This document shows, in pieces, positions 1 to 9,611 of a stretch of DNA of 23,036 bases. The stretch spans positions 1-23,036 of the forward strand of contig JAADVB010000271.1 in NCBI GenBank assembly GCA_023334545.1, given 5' to 3'. Numbering within the stretch: position 1 is the first letter of the stretch; every line of letters begins with the position of its first letter. This DNA is from Salisapilia sapeloensis (lineage: Eukaryota > Oomycota > Peronosporomycetes > Peronosporales > Salisapiliaceae). Both the position numbers and the translations under genes were made by a program. The notes beneath the pieces are model-generated. The model had not been told where the DNA came from and did no database searches. It worked only from the letters and a program-made list of their open reading frames with translations.

Positions 1-640
1 CAATTGCGATACTCAATCGACGCTTCTGACCACCAGATAAACCTTTGTGGAAGAGATCACCCACGAGCGTGTGCTCGCAAGTAAGAAGTCCCATCTCTTC
101 AATGACCGACTCCACACGGGTAACAATCTCCGAATGCGTGACGCGTCTAGGTAAGCTGAGCTTGGCTGCCATCATTAGCGTCTCTTTGACGGTGAACGAT
201 CCAAGTAGTGATTCCTCTTGGGCAACATAGCTAGCTACAGCTCGGAACGTTTTCGAGTGGCGAGGCCTTCCGTTCAGATCGATCTGGCCATCAAGCTCGC
301 CCGTGCTAATGCGATCAGCCAAGATGTCCAGTAAAGTCGTCTTGCCACTTCCAGACGGTCCCAAGACGGCCGTCAAGGTACCAGCGGCACATCGTCCAGA
401 AATGTCTTGTAGAATGGTCTTTTTGCCCGTCGGGTTATCCTCCGTCTTCTTCATTTGCACCGTGTAGGTGATATTGGACCAGCTTAGTGAAAACGGGGTA
501 GTAACTCCCTCGGAAATCATCTTCGATCCACCTTCCAAATCCACCGACTCATTCGGCATACTGTTGTATGGAACAATCGGTGTCGAGTTCGTCTTGGACG
601 GCGACTGCTGGTAACCTTGGCGAGGGCTTAAACTGTGCAT
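1..640 (-). CDS. ABCG half-transporter (White/WBC type), 5' part, cut by window edge
   Basis: An ATP-driven membrane transporter of subfamily G; only the first 213 residues lie in the window, with no intron. The reading frame from ATG 640 stays open to base 1. After a Ser/Pro-rich N-terminal stretch of about 48 residues comes the nucleotide-binding domain: Walker A GPSGSGKT (residues 94-101), a Q-loop in VAQEE, and the ABC signature LSGGQKRR starting at residue 201. The Walker B motif and membrane domain lie beyond the left edge. NBD before TMD near the N-terminus fits a half-size ABCG protein, but a full-size one cannot be excluded. An in-frame ATG at 697 exists, but a core-promoter match at 659-672 falls between it and ATG 640, so 640 is preferred. 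Substrate unknown (ABCG members export lipids or xenobiotics). Confidence 0.88.
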   Translation of the reverse strand, partial: MHSLSPRQGYQQSPSKTNSTPIVPYNSMPNESVDLEGGSKMISEGVTTPFSLSWSNITYTVQMKKTEDNPTGKKTILQDISGRCAAGTLTAVLGPSGSGKTTLLDILADRISTGELDGQIDLNGRPRHSKTFRAVASYVAQEESLLGSFTVKETLMMAAKLSLPRRVTHSEIVTRVESVIEEMGLLTCEHTLVGDLFHKGLSGGQKRRLSIAI

Positions 641-658
641 GCTTGTGTTTAACACAGT

Positions 659-672
659 AAATTGAAGAATGA
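659..672 (-). promoter_or_regulatory. Oomycete core promoter (Inr + FPR) of the ABCG gene
   Basis: On the minus strand TCATTCTTCAATTT matches the oomycete initiator-plus-flanking consensus TCATTYYNCWWTTT at every position. It ends 19 nt before ATG 640, which fits the short 5' leaders of oomycete genes. It supports both the start-codon choice and the oomycete assignment. Confidence 0.6.
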
Positions 673-800
673 AAAGTGAAAAACTCCATTCAGTCATAAA
701 TCGTGTACTCGCTTCTGAACCCAGATCCAAGTGATCAGACCCACGTAAGATGTCTGACCAAAATCCGTCAGTAGTCCTTCGCATCCATCCCCTTGGATAC

Positions 801-960
801 GCCTGACCTCGACCACATAGATTACTACATAGAATGCCACTTTATGTGTCGCAGTTAACAAATGGGTACAGAATGCCTGACCTTGCAGTCGCACAGAATC
901 CATAGAATGCCCTGACAACCTGACGCGATCTGCCGGTCGATCCATGTGCCTGACCTCGTG
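801..960. repeat. Cluster of short CCTGACC / AGAATGCC repeats
   Basis: GCCTGACCTCG occurs exactly at 801 and 947-948, with variants near 875 (GCCTGACCTTG) and two CCTGAC/ACCTGAC copies around 911-924. AGAATGCC recurs near 831, 870 and 904, twice running directly into the CCTGAC unit. The cluster sits in the 400-bp region between the divergent ABCG and microprotein genes, so it could be a set of regulatory sites. It could also be chance in a short sequence. No other feature is seen in 641-1040 apart from the two promoter matches. Confidence 0.3.
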
Positions 961-1003
961 TCCAATTTCTTTTGTCCAAAGAAGACCCTTCTCGCTGTGA
1001 AGT

Positions 1004-1011
1004 TCATTTCC
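1004..1011 (+). promoter_or_regulatory. Possible initiator upstream of the microprotein
   Basis: TTCATTTCC followed by an A-rich run resembles the oomycete initiator (YCAYTYY) but lacks the T-rich flanking element. It lies about 30 nt before ATG 1041, the usual oomycete distance. Weak on its own. Confidence 0.3.
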
Positions 1012-1040
1012 AAAAAAATCATCGACATCCCAAGAGAATT

Positions 1041-1175
1041 ATGTGCATGAAAGTCGAATGCCCAAAGTGCCAGAAGCCGACGTGGAAAGGATGCGGCAAG
1101 CACATTGACACTGCTCTCCAAGGCGTCCCCGAGGCCGATCGATGCCCTGAATGGAAGAATGGCAAGCATGAATAA
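1041..1175 (+). CDS. Small Cys-rich conserved microprotein (CPKC...GCGKH type)
   Basis: A 44-residue protein starting at ATG 1041 (a second ATG, 1047, is two codons later) and ending at TAA 1173-1175. The core reads ECPKCQKPTWKGCGKHID, followed by GVPEADRC. I recognise this pattern (CxxC, PTWxGCGKH, ALxGVPxxDRC) from a short family of unknown function present in plants, fungi and bacteria; that is recollection, not a search. CxxC plus the later Cys and His residues suggest a single metal-binding site, probably zinc. The in-frame extension upstream to 972 lacks family resemblance and probably is leader. The gene is divergent from the ABCG gene and convergent with the methyltransferase, 80 bp away. 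Confidence 0.7.
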   Translation: MCMKVECPKCQKPTWKGCGKHIDTALQGVPEADRCPEWKNGKHE

Positions 1176-1255
1176 GTTCTATGGATACGGAATCCAGTAC
1201 TAGGAACAAGACAAAAATCAAAATGGAGCTTGTTTTCATTTTAGTACGATGTGTC

Positions 1256-2208
1256 TTAAGCTTTTGCCAAAACGATGTACGCTTCCTGTCCGATCGGATA
1301 GCCTTTCGCAAGCCAGTCATCCGCCATGCGCTTGACCATACTGAACCTACTCTGGCGCTTTTCCTCGTCTTCCATCGCGAAGAACGCATCGTGTTTCTTG
1401 GCGTATTCTTCACCACACCATAGCTCCAAGACACTTTGGAACTGCCACACACGTACGGTGGAGAATCCTGCCGCGGCAAATCGACGTCGGAGAGCATCCA
1501 GATCCTTGCTAAAGTTAAAGTTCGGATGATGTGATCCGTCTCCCGTGCCGAGTTCTTTCTTCACGGCTGCGTCGATCATAAAGATACCGCTGTGCTCTGG
1601 TGTTCCCCAAATCGTGAACCCAGCCACACCTTCCGGTGCCAAGACTCGCCTCGCTTCACGTAGCATGGCATCCGGGTTGGGCGTTAGCTGGAGACACATA
1701 CTCGCAATATACCTGTCGAATGTATCATCTTGGAATTGACTTAAATCTTGTCCTGTAGGTCATTCTATACCTTTAGAACTTGTGCACGTGAAGAGACCGA
1801 TGGGGATTGGCACGTACCATTGGCTTCTTCTGTGTGAATAGTTACATTCGCTGACTCCAGTGGCTTTAGTCGTTGGTGAGCAAGCTCGACCATGGCAGGC
1901 GCCAGATCAGTGACGTACAATTCCTTACTCACTCCAGTATCCTTGTTTAAGTACTGCAAGATGTCTTCGGAGCCAACGCCGCCACCAGCAGCGATTTCAA
2001 GTACATTCTTCGCATGATTTAGATCCATGTGTGCATGCAAGTGTCGAGCTGCTTGGATCGTAAGCTGTTGGCTCTGTAGCTCCGTGAAGGATTGGGCCAT
2101 TTCGTCCCACCTAGAGCGTACTTCGTCGATGGTTAATTCAGGCATAGCTTTCGGTGTGCTCAAGAGAGAAGATGCAGAAGTGGACCGGCGGACATGTGTG
2201 TGAAGCAT
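1256..2208 (-). CDS. Class I SAM-dependent methyltransferase (UbiE-like fold), 2 exons
   Basis: Transfers a methyl group from S-adenosylmethionine; the acceptor is unknown. Exons are 2208-1818 and 1752-1256, joined across a 65-nt GTACGT...CAG intron in phase 1, giving 295 residues. Motif I is VLEIAAGGGVGSEDIL (the SAM-binding glycine loop), followed by a DLAPAMVELA segment typical of motif II. The second exon carries the post-I motif region LREARRVLAPEGV and a C-terminal AAGFSTV segment typical of Methyltransf_11/25 proteins. The first 21 residues are rich in Ser and Arg with few acidic residues, so they may be a mitochondrial presequence. Alternatively translation begins at ATG 2145 (MPELTIDEVRSRWDEMA), where the conserved part starts. 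Confidence 0.85.
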
Positions 2209-2972
2209 GTCGGTTTCTGCCGTTATTTTTCACAGGAAGGGCGTAAAATACCTTTTGGACGAAATTAGTGGCTCCTCCACCGTGGAAAGAGATACTTTAT
2301 CGAGACGGCACGTCATTGCATGTTGAAGGTATCCAAGATAGTGGATAACATTCTGCTGATGACGTTCGTACTTGGAGACGTGTGCGCATTGGCTTGCGTT
2401 TCATCATTATGTACATGGTTGTCATGGAAGATGCTCATGCGTTGCATGAGTCGAAAGAGCTATCGGTAGCAGTTGCTGGGAAGGGAAGCATGCAAAGATA
2501 TCATTATTTCGGTACGTATCTATGTCAAGAGCTACAATCATTCTGCTTTCTTATCCTTTCGAAGACGGGGTCTTGAAGCGTGATGGCGCTTTGCTTTGGG
2601 TTTATGTGGGAATAAATATTAAGAACAAGTTGCAACTGCTTGTACGCATACATGAACCACTTATGGGACTGCGTGGAGCTCGAGCTGGGGCGTAGAGATT
2701 CCTACTTGACATCAGCAATCATCGTTTCTGCCCCAGCTATGTACCCTCTACGGCTTCATGACGTGATTTCTGGGTAGATACACTAGCGGGTACTCGCAGT
2801 ATAACTTGCTTCCTGTTCTTCATACATTGGTTGCAGCATGGGTCTCAATACCTTTGTATTTCTCTATGAAAGTGATTAAAGTGGGAGATATGAAAGACAT
2901 GGAAACCTCAAAGCAAATTGGCAATGAAGAATTTTGTAACGCCGCTCCGTAGAGCATCTTGATGATCATCAA
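2209..2972. other. Intergenic, 764 bp, no supported gene
   Basis: Separates the 5' end of the methyltransferase from the 3' end of the uncharacterised 726-residue gene. A plus-strand open stretch near 2382-2576 starts with GTG, shows no family resemblance and has no promoter match. I see no RNA gene, repeat array or transposon end. The methyltransferase promoter must lie at its left side. Confidence 0.5.
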
Positions 2973-5209
2973 CTACATCGGATCCTTCTCTTCTTTAGAT
3001 TGTTCCATTCTAGTTTGGTCTGATGTTAATTCTGGGGAGCTATTGTCCAGCGTTAGGGTGTTATAAGCTGTTCTCTTCGACGTTGTGTTGGATCCCTTGC
3101 TCAAAGTTGGGAGATCCAGAGTATCCCACATACTGTCGACGCAAAGCGAGCTATAGTCCGGTCTAAACCACTTTGAATGCAAGATTCCAGTCTCTATTTC
3201 GTCGTCTTGCTTCCTGCTAACTTCATGTTCTCCAAGTAATTGCTCGATTCTATCCATTTCCTCCAAGTATGACGTGCATCCATCCTCATCAACATCATTA
3301 GCAGGTGATACTACGGGTCTTTGCATTGGTAAAACTGGCGTCGACATTGATGTTAGCAATTCACGATCGGATACGTGAATATCAAATGGTGAAGCAAAAG
3401 ATGGTGCGTGTTCCAGCTTTGGCAAGTTGTGAATACGCTTCTGTATAGCTGACCGCGTAGATTTTTGCTTGTGATGGAAGTCTGGCTTCTTTTCAGCGAC
3501 ACCTTCCGAGTTGAGCAACTTCACACAAGCTGTATGTAGTCGATGGTAAGCCCCTACGCACTTTGTACAGAGAGGCTGTGGTTCGTAGATTCGTTGTCGA
3601 GTACGAGGGTTCAGACCGTGTTGCATATGAAACTTTAGAGCAGCATCAAAGCTTGGCCATCCGGACGCAATGCTGATATCATCCTCTGTCATGTATCTAT
3701 CGTAAAAATCACAGCTAAGTACAACTTTCCTTGACAAAACTCCACTTGGTTCATCTCCATCTTCCTCTATACCATCGTCATCAAATAAGCGGGAGCTACA
3801 GTTATTGTTGGAGTCACAATCGCTGAGAGAACGTGGAGGATACCGGCAGTACTTGCCAGCACAAGCCCATCGTTTTCTACTTGCTTTTAAAATTGGTGGA
3901 GCGGATGGTGACCGCCACGTTTCAACGTTTGCACTGGCATTTTGTGGACGGCTACTCTTCGGTCTTCCCTGAGTCACTTTAAATGCCTTCATTTGTAGCA
4001 TCCACCAGGTTCCTTTATCGTCTTGTAGCAGATCAACGACCATTTCATCAAATCGAGTCTTTAATACAGGCTCGAGTAGAAGTGGTAACTCAGACATGAC
4101 CGCCCGGACACTTGGCCATGATTGTGTTGTATTTGTAGAGCGAACGATGTGGCATGAAATGTCATTCGAAGATGTGATGCCAGAGTACATTTCGTCTTTG
4201 TTATTCGTCGGTGTTGTCTGGAGATGTGTATCGGCGTCGGTAAGAACCCATACGTCCGTCGATTGCTGCCTGCGCGAGTAGACACCTCGCACGATCCATG
4301 CCGGTCCACCAACCGTCGTGCTCCCTTTACTCGAGATATATCGCTGCACAGCACAATAGGAGCAGGATGAGCTATTATCCTCTTCAGGCACATCGCCTGT
4401 GGTACTCCAAAAAGAAGTTATAAATTGCATGACGTCTTCGTATGTCGACAATGATTGCACCGTCGAGCCGGAATAAGTATCATCGTAAAACGCTTTTACT
4501 ACCGCCGCAATGCATTTTGTTTCTAGATTTGCTTGATGTCCACAAAGCAGTCTAGCAATTTGTCGATGTTGTTGTTCAAAAGCTTCCTGGGATCGATAAA
4601 GCTGGAATCGCAGTCCACATGATGAAGAGAGATGACTTTGCTTTAAGTCACTCTCATAACTGTACACAAAGAGCATACAGATATCTAGACCAGACTCACA
4701 ACCTCCTTTGACAATCCGAATAAGCGTCGGAGGTACTTGAACTGGAAACCAAGGCATATCGTACACAAACTCTTGACTCGATATTAAACCAGCTTTCTCC
4801 TTTCGTTGCAACATGCTCACTAGCCAGGGAAAGAAACCGATTCCTGGTAAGTGAGGATGATTATATGCATTGCTTACAAAGTTGATTGTTTGAGCTAGAA
4901 CATGATGCCGACGACGCTGGACTTGTTCGAAGGATTCTGCCGAAGGTGTTTTCATGGATAGTACTGGAAGCGCTGTTTCCTATTCTATGGTTTTACTACA
5001 TGCATTGGATGCATCAAACTGTAGTGAGGATATACCTGCTTTCGATTGCCAGTGTGCTTTAGCTCACTTGACGCGGTCGGCTTCATCGCTCGTTGCAATG
5101 CCAACTTCTTCTTACTCATTCTCTTCTTTCTCTTTACTTTCTTAGGACCTGTGGGATCATCATGAATGTCTTTCACCCAGTCTGAAAACCTCTCTTTTAA
5201 TGCCTCCAT
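2973..5209 (-). CDS. Uncharacterised 726-residue protein, 2 exons
   Basis: I do not recognise a family. Exons are 5209-5036 and 4979-2973, joined in phase 0 over a 56-nt GTATAT...TAG intron; other nearby AG sites break the frame. The start is the first ATG after an in-frame stop just inside the preceding phosphatase gene. Residues 1-58 are basic, with a KKVKRKKRMSKKK cluster that could be a nuclear signal. The middle part looks globular and includes DLLQDDKGTWWMLQMKAFKV near residues 374-393. Further on are Cys pairs (CAGKYC, then CTKCVGAYHRLHTAC) that could bind zinc. The C-terminal third is low-complexity, acidic and Ser-rich. It starts 77 bp after the stop of the upstream phosphatase gene. 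Confidence 0.75.
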
Positions 5210-5286
5210 GCTTTTCGTAACAAAGTTTGGTACTTCATGTAGATCTATTTTTGATTTATCTACATTCTTTCCCAAAGAATATGCAT

Positions 5287-6039
5287 TCACAGCCCGTACT
5301 TGGTCTCATCAATGTCATTTAGACTACTGGCGATCTCGTCGGCGTGACTGTAGATCTCCTCCCTCTCCTCCGCGGTATACAAGGTCGAGTCCGGCACAGC
5401 GATTGTAATCATTCCAGCAGCTTTGCCAGCACTGACACCTTGGACAGAGTCTTCAATAACGAGGATACTCTTGGTCGTCGGCGCATTCTCATCGTTAAAT
5501 AGACGACGAGCTGCAGCGAGGAAGATGTCTGGGTTGGGCTTTCCCTTCTTCACCAACGGGTCATCTCCAGTCACGATGACTGGGAAGTGGTCAAAGATCT
5601 CCGGATGATATCCTCTCTTCATGGTAACCGCAGTCGTCGTCGCTGACGTGGCCAACGCCTACAAACTCTGAACATTAGAGATGTAGAAATCTACTTGTTA
5701 CCAGATCCGTACCATAGGAACATTCTTCTTCTGAAGACGGTCGAGAATCTCTAAAGCACCAGGCAGCACGGTAACCGTATGCCCCAGCTTCTCAGCACGG
5801 CGTTCCCACTCGAGAGCAAGCTCTTTTGCATTCAACTTGTCTTTTGGCAAGTCAAGCGCCTCGATGAGATAAGCAGCTCCATCGACGGCAGGTGCCCCGA
5901 TAACTTTCTTATGAAGTTCATCCGTAAACTCCTTCCCATAATCAGCCATGAGGCTCGCAACAGCTTGCTTATTCGTGCCTTCCGTGTCGAGTAACGTTCC
6001 ATCGAGGTCAAAAATCACTCCGTCTACTTTGTGCGTCAT
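5287..6039 (-). CDS. HAD-superfamily phosphatase, HDHD1/GS1-like, copy 1, 2 exons
   Basis: A soluble Mg-dependent phosphatase of the haloacid dehalogenase superfamily. Exons 6039-5713 and 5658-5287 join in phase 0 over a 54-nt GTACGG...TAG intron, giving 232 residues. HAD motif I is FDLDGTLLDTE (nucleophile Asp in DLDGT), motif II is the ALATS threonine/serine just after the intron, motif III is the lysine in GKPNPDIF, and motif IV is EDSVQG. The helical cap between motifs I and II and the GDDP/GKPxPDIF layout match HDHD1 (pseudouridine-5'-phosphatase) and plant/yeast GS1 or glycerol-3-phosphatase proteins. These two activities cannot be separated by eye. It is the downstream member of a tandem duplicate pair on the same strand. 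Confidence 0.88.
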
Positions 6040-6072
6040 CGCCTTGAGCTATCGAAGTCGTTTGGGTTGATT

Positions 6073-6089
6073 GAGAAATGTAGAAGTGG
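6073..6089 (-). promoter_or_regulatory. Possible initiator of HAD copy 1
   Basis: Minus-strand CCACTTCTACATTTCTC resembles the oomycete Inr (YCAYTYY) followed by a CATTT flanking element, with the spacing off by about one base. It lies 34 nt upstream of ATG 6039. Imperfect match. Confidence 0.25.
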
Positions 6090-6164
6090 TAGGAAGTGTT
6101 GCGGAGAGAGAGGAGATCTTAGAAAGAAGTAAAGTGTTTGCGTAGTTTGTGGTCTTTGTATCAG

Positions 6165-6922
6165 CTAGAGTCCGTACTTGGTCTCATCAAATTGTTCAAG
6201 AGACGTTACGACTTCATCTGCTTCACTGTAAAGCCTAGTACGATCGTTTTCATCGTACATGCGTGTATCCGGCAACGCAATGACGGTCATGCCAGCTGCT
6301 TTGCCGGCTTGGACACCTTGTACTGAGTCTTCGAAGACGAGGCAGTTCTTGCGACTAGCTGCTTCTTCGCTATTGAAGAGCCTTTCAGCAGCACGTAGGA
6401 AAATGTCTGGGGCAGGCTTGCCCCGCGCGACTTCCGGATCGTCCCCCGTGACGATGACCGAAAAGTTCTTGAAAAGGTTTTCATGCATTTGTCTTTTGAT
6501 ACCGACTGCCTTCTTCGATGAAGACGTCGCTAGTGCCTATAAGATATTAGCTGTGTTCCATTTACAAGTCAGGTAGAGTATCGTACGATAGGAACGCCTT
6601 TGTCATGCAAACGCTGGAGGACGTCGAGTGCTCCTGGCAGCACGTCGACGGTCGGTAGAAGCTCATGGACATTATGCTCCCACTTCTCAGCAAACACTTG
6701 TGGCGTGAGTTCATCTCCAGGCAAGCCGAGCTTATTAATAAGGAAGACCGTCCATTCAGAGGCCGGGCATCCAAGGATCTGTTTATGCAAATCAAGCGAA
6801 AACTCTTTTCCGTAGCTTTCGACAATCTTCGCCACCGCTTTTTCACTAATACCTTCCGTATCTAGCAACGTCCCATCCAGGTCAAAGATAGCAGCATCAA
6901 TTTGCTGTCGAGTAGCGCTCAT
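6165..6922 (-). CDS. HAD-superfamily phosphatase, HDHD1/GS1-like, copy 2, 2 exons
   Basis: Exons 6922-6587 and 6536-6165 join in phase 0 over a 50-nt GTACGA...TAG intron, giving 235 residues. The catalytic set is complete: FDLDGTLLDTE, ALATSSS after the intron, GKPAPDIFLRAAERLF and LVFEDSVQGVQAGKAAGM. The text around GDDPEV, GKPxPDIF and FEDxxxGV is close to human HDHD1 as I remember it, so pseudouridine-5'-phosphatase is the best guess, with glycerol-3-phosphatase or another sugar-phosphate phosphatase as alternatives. It shares with copy 1 the intron site, the length and the C-terminal FDETKYGL/IDETKYGL, while the cap region has diverged, where substrate choice is made. Its promoter lies in the 216-bp gap 6923-7138, where no clear initiator is seen. 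Confidence 0.88.
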
Positions 6923-7138
6923 GTCTGTCGAAAATCAGGAAGACTCTTCGAACGCGATAGACGATGGCTGCGCACAATTGTACCAACCTACAGGCACTAT
7001 CATGGTACCCGAACTATAAACACCGGTACACTACCTATAATTGATCCTTACATAAATATAAGACAAGCAAATAGTGTTTTTCAATGTCCAACCGTTCCCA
7101 CATAGTCGCGCTAATTTCCATTAACACGTTAGGAGAAT

Positions 7139-8822
<1,684 letters not shown>

Positions 8823-9412
8823 ATGGAGACGAGTATGCCTCTTATTGATGTAGTTGGCTCTTGGAGAAGACTTATGAACGATGAGATAGAGGATTTACAG
8901 CTACGACTCTTCGGCACCTTGTTGCTCTTTGCACTCTTGGGTGTCATCCTGTCCGCGGCGCTGTATCCGACGGCATGGGGGCTCTTTGTCTGTACGTTCT
9001 CTTCCCAGACATGACATGCACAAAATTTAGCTGTTTCTAGTTCTTCCCTATATTCTCCTGCCGATAATTGCCGCAGCATGCTCTGCTTTGGGCAATTCAG
9101 ACGACATGAGGTACATAAGCTCTTCTTTATCTACTTTGCAGATACGAAACTAACGCAAATGCTAGTGTCTGGACCAACTTTGGCTGCTTCTTCGAGTCCT
9201 TCTTCTGGGTCTCTGCTTTTGCCATTCCGTCACTTTTATATCGCGCGACAGCAGTACGCAAGATCTTTTGTACGATTTAACGCCCGACATGATTTGCAAC
9301 GGTCTATTCATAGATCAATGGCGCACAGCTCGCGTGGCTCCTCTCGTCCGACGTGCTCATTTTCATCTCTTTCCTCGGCATCTCATGGATCCACGCCGAC
9401 CTAGACTACTAA
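8823..9412 (+). CDS. Vps55/LEPROT (OB-RGRP) family endosomal membrane protein, 4 exons
   Basis: Small four-helix membrane protein of late endosomes; yeast Vps55 works with Vps68 in endosome-to-vacuole transport, and animal LEPROT controls receptor surface levels. Exons 8823-8991, 9041-9110, 9166-9253 and 9314-9412 join over introns of 49, 55 and 60 nt (phases 1, 2, 0), giving 141 residues (LEPROT 131, yeast Vps55 140). Family landmarks align: YPTAWGLFVFLPYILLPI with the PLFV...ISPIP segment, FFWVSAFAIPSLLYRATAI with VVSAFGFPVILARVAVI, and LSSDVLIFISFLG with the last helix. Hydrophobic helices sit at about 29-47, 52-71, 85-103 and 112-133. ATG 8835 is an alternative start. An upstream acceptor at 9141 would add eight residues but needs a 31-nt intron. 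Confidence 0.85.
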
Positions 9413-9566
9413 CTCGTGTTAATACACGCCTCAGCTGCTGTCTCACGTCGCGATCTTTTCTACTTCAATTCCACGATCTTGAATCGTTCTTTTGTATGGA
9501 AATAGCAGGTGGCTGTCCTCTCCCAGTGATTAGAGGCCGATTTTCCGTTTTTTAGCCTCCAACCGG

Positions 9567-9580
9567 CCATTACCCAACTT
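9567..9580 (+). promoter_or_regulatory. Oomycete core promoter match upstream of the sorting nexin
   Basis: CCATTACCCAACTT resembles YCATTYYNCWWTTT with two mismatches. It ends 31 nt before ATG 9612, supporting that start over any upstream non-ATG extension of the frame. Confidence 0.4.
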
Positions 9581-9611
9581 GCCTCGTCCAACAACAAGAC
9601 CCTCTTCCAGT

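Noticed and set aside
695-697. Upstream in-frame ATG for the left ABCG gene
   Set aside because: A full core-promoter match lies downstream of it at 659-672, so a transcript would start after this codon.
2382-2576. 64-codon plus-strand open frame
   Set aside because: It begins with GTG, has no family resemblance or promoter match, and an overlapping ATG frame gives only a 36-residue peptide.
5284-5290. Start of the 726-residue protein right at the phosphatase stop
   Set aside because: The codon in the coding frame is GTG, and the ATG there is in another frame that stops after a few codons. ATG 5209 is the first in-frame ATG.
9111-9141. 31-nt intron in Vps55
   Set aside because: It works in frame but is much shorter than all other introns; the 55-nt alternative has a branch site and fits the family length. 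Kept as a finding on alternative splicing.
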